Assembly (NCBI GenBank): GCA_028290765.1
Contig: JAQGJF010000969.1
Location: 1 to 6,676 of the forward strand
Direction of reading: 5' to 3'
Source: Tardiphaga sp.
GTDB lineage: Bacteria > Pseudomonadota > Alphaproteobacteria > Rhizobiales > Xanthobacteraceae
Length of the DNA: 6,676 bases
How positions within the stretch are numbered: position 1 is the stretch's first letter; every line of letters starts with the position of its first letter. The notes under the pieces were generated by a model, which had not been told where the DNA came from, searched no databases, and worked only from the letters and a program-made list of their open reading frames with translations. Of this stretch, positions 6,347 through 6,676 are shown piece after piece. Both the position numbers and the translations under genes were made by a program.

Positions 6347-6676
6347 ATGAACGAGACAGATCAGACCCGCCGGCAATTCCTGGCCCTCACCGGCGGCACC
6401 GCCATCGTCACGGTGATGCCGGTGCTGGGCGCCGATCCGGCGCATGCGACGCCGGAGATGCTCGCCGCCGCGATTCGCGACGTGGTCGGCGGCAATGTCG
6501 TCCGCACCGGCAAGGTCAAGCTGGACGTGCCGCCGCTGGTGGAAAACGGCAATACCGTGCCGATCACCGTCAGCGTCACCAGTCCGATGACCGAGGCCGA
6601 CCACGTCAAAAGCATCCACATCTTCAACGAGAAGAATCCGCAGCCGAATGTCGGCAACTTCCATCTCGGCCTTCGC
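6347..6676 (+). CDS. soxY: SoxY, sulfur-carrier subunit of SoxYZ (partial, N-terminal 110 codons)
   Basis: The open frame runs off the right edge. SoxY carries the sulfur substrate on a C-terminal cysteine swinging arm (GGCGG-type end) and works as a SoxYZ dimer in the periplasm; that cysteine is outside the window. Visible are a Tat signal (TRRQFLALTGG, residues 7-17, then a short hydrophobic run) with a likely cleavage at AHA-TP near residue 34, and the start of the mature domain, including GKVKLDVPPLVENGNTVPI and HIFNEKNPQPNV. These match the immunoglobulin-like SoxY fold. About 110 of roughly 150 residues are present. An in-frame ATG at 6341 would add only two residues (MT). It lies 16 nt after soxX, the usual soxX-soxY order, so soxZ is expected next but cannot be seen. 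Confidence 0.93.
   Translation, partial: MNETDQTRRQFLALTGGTAIVTVMPVLGADPAHATPEMLAAAIRDVVGGNVVRTGKVKLDVPPLVENGNTVPITVSVTSPMTEADHVKSIHIFNEKNPQPNVGNFHLGLR

Noticed and set aside
1..6676. CRISPR arrays, tRNA or rRNA genes, insertion sequences, attachment sites
   Set aside because: No regularly spaced direct repeats, tRNA-like folds, transposase frames or terminal inverted repeats could be seen; the window is almost fully coding.

Overview
The window reads as chromosomal DNA from a GC-rich alphaproteobacterium. Strong G/C third-position bias, Tat-exported redox enzymes and a sulfur-oxidation (Sox) cluster fit the Bradyrhizobium/Rhodopseudomonas/Afipia group. That placement is an inference from gene content and style, not a phylogenetic result. 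No RNA gene, insertion sequence, integrase or CRISPR array is visible.

Layout: two divergent transcription units flank a control region of about 240 bp (1676-1918). The minus-strand unit holds a major facilitator (MFS) transporter, then the N-terminal part of an acyl-CoA-dehydrogenase-fold flavoprotein that runs off the left edge. The plus-strand unit holds five genes in one direction. First is a two-subunit molybdenum hydroxylase: a small 2x[2Fe-2S] subunit and a large Tat-exported molybdopterin subunit. Then come a flavocytochrome c sulfide dehydrogenase flavoprotein (fccB/soxF), the monohaem cytochrome soxX, and the N-terminal 110 codons of soxY at the right edge. Gaps are short (10, 45 and 16 nt), and fccB and soxX overlap by 17 nt. 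The one break is a perfect 10-bp hairpin between the molybdenum enzyme and fccB.

Function: FccB, SoxX and SoxY are recognisable parts of periplasmic sulfide/thiosulfate oxidation. SoxY carries the sulfur substrate, SoxX is the electron-accepting half of SoxAX, and FccB oxidises sulfide or supports Sox turnover. The upstream molybdenum enzyme is the unusual part. It is periplasmic by its Tat signal, has no FAD subunit and no haem-binding motif, and its substrate cannot be read from sequence. Its position ahead of the sox genes suggests a linked role, for example oxidising an organic or aldehyde product of organosulfur breakdown, or simply sharing the periplasmic cytochrome c pool. This is a hypothesis only.
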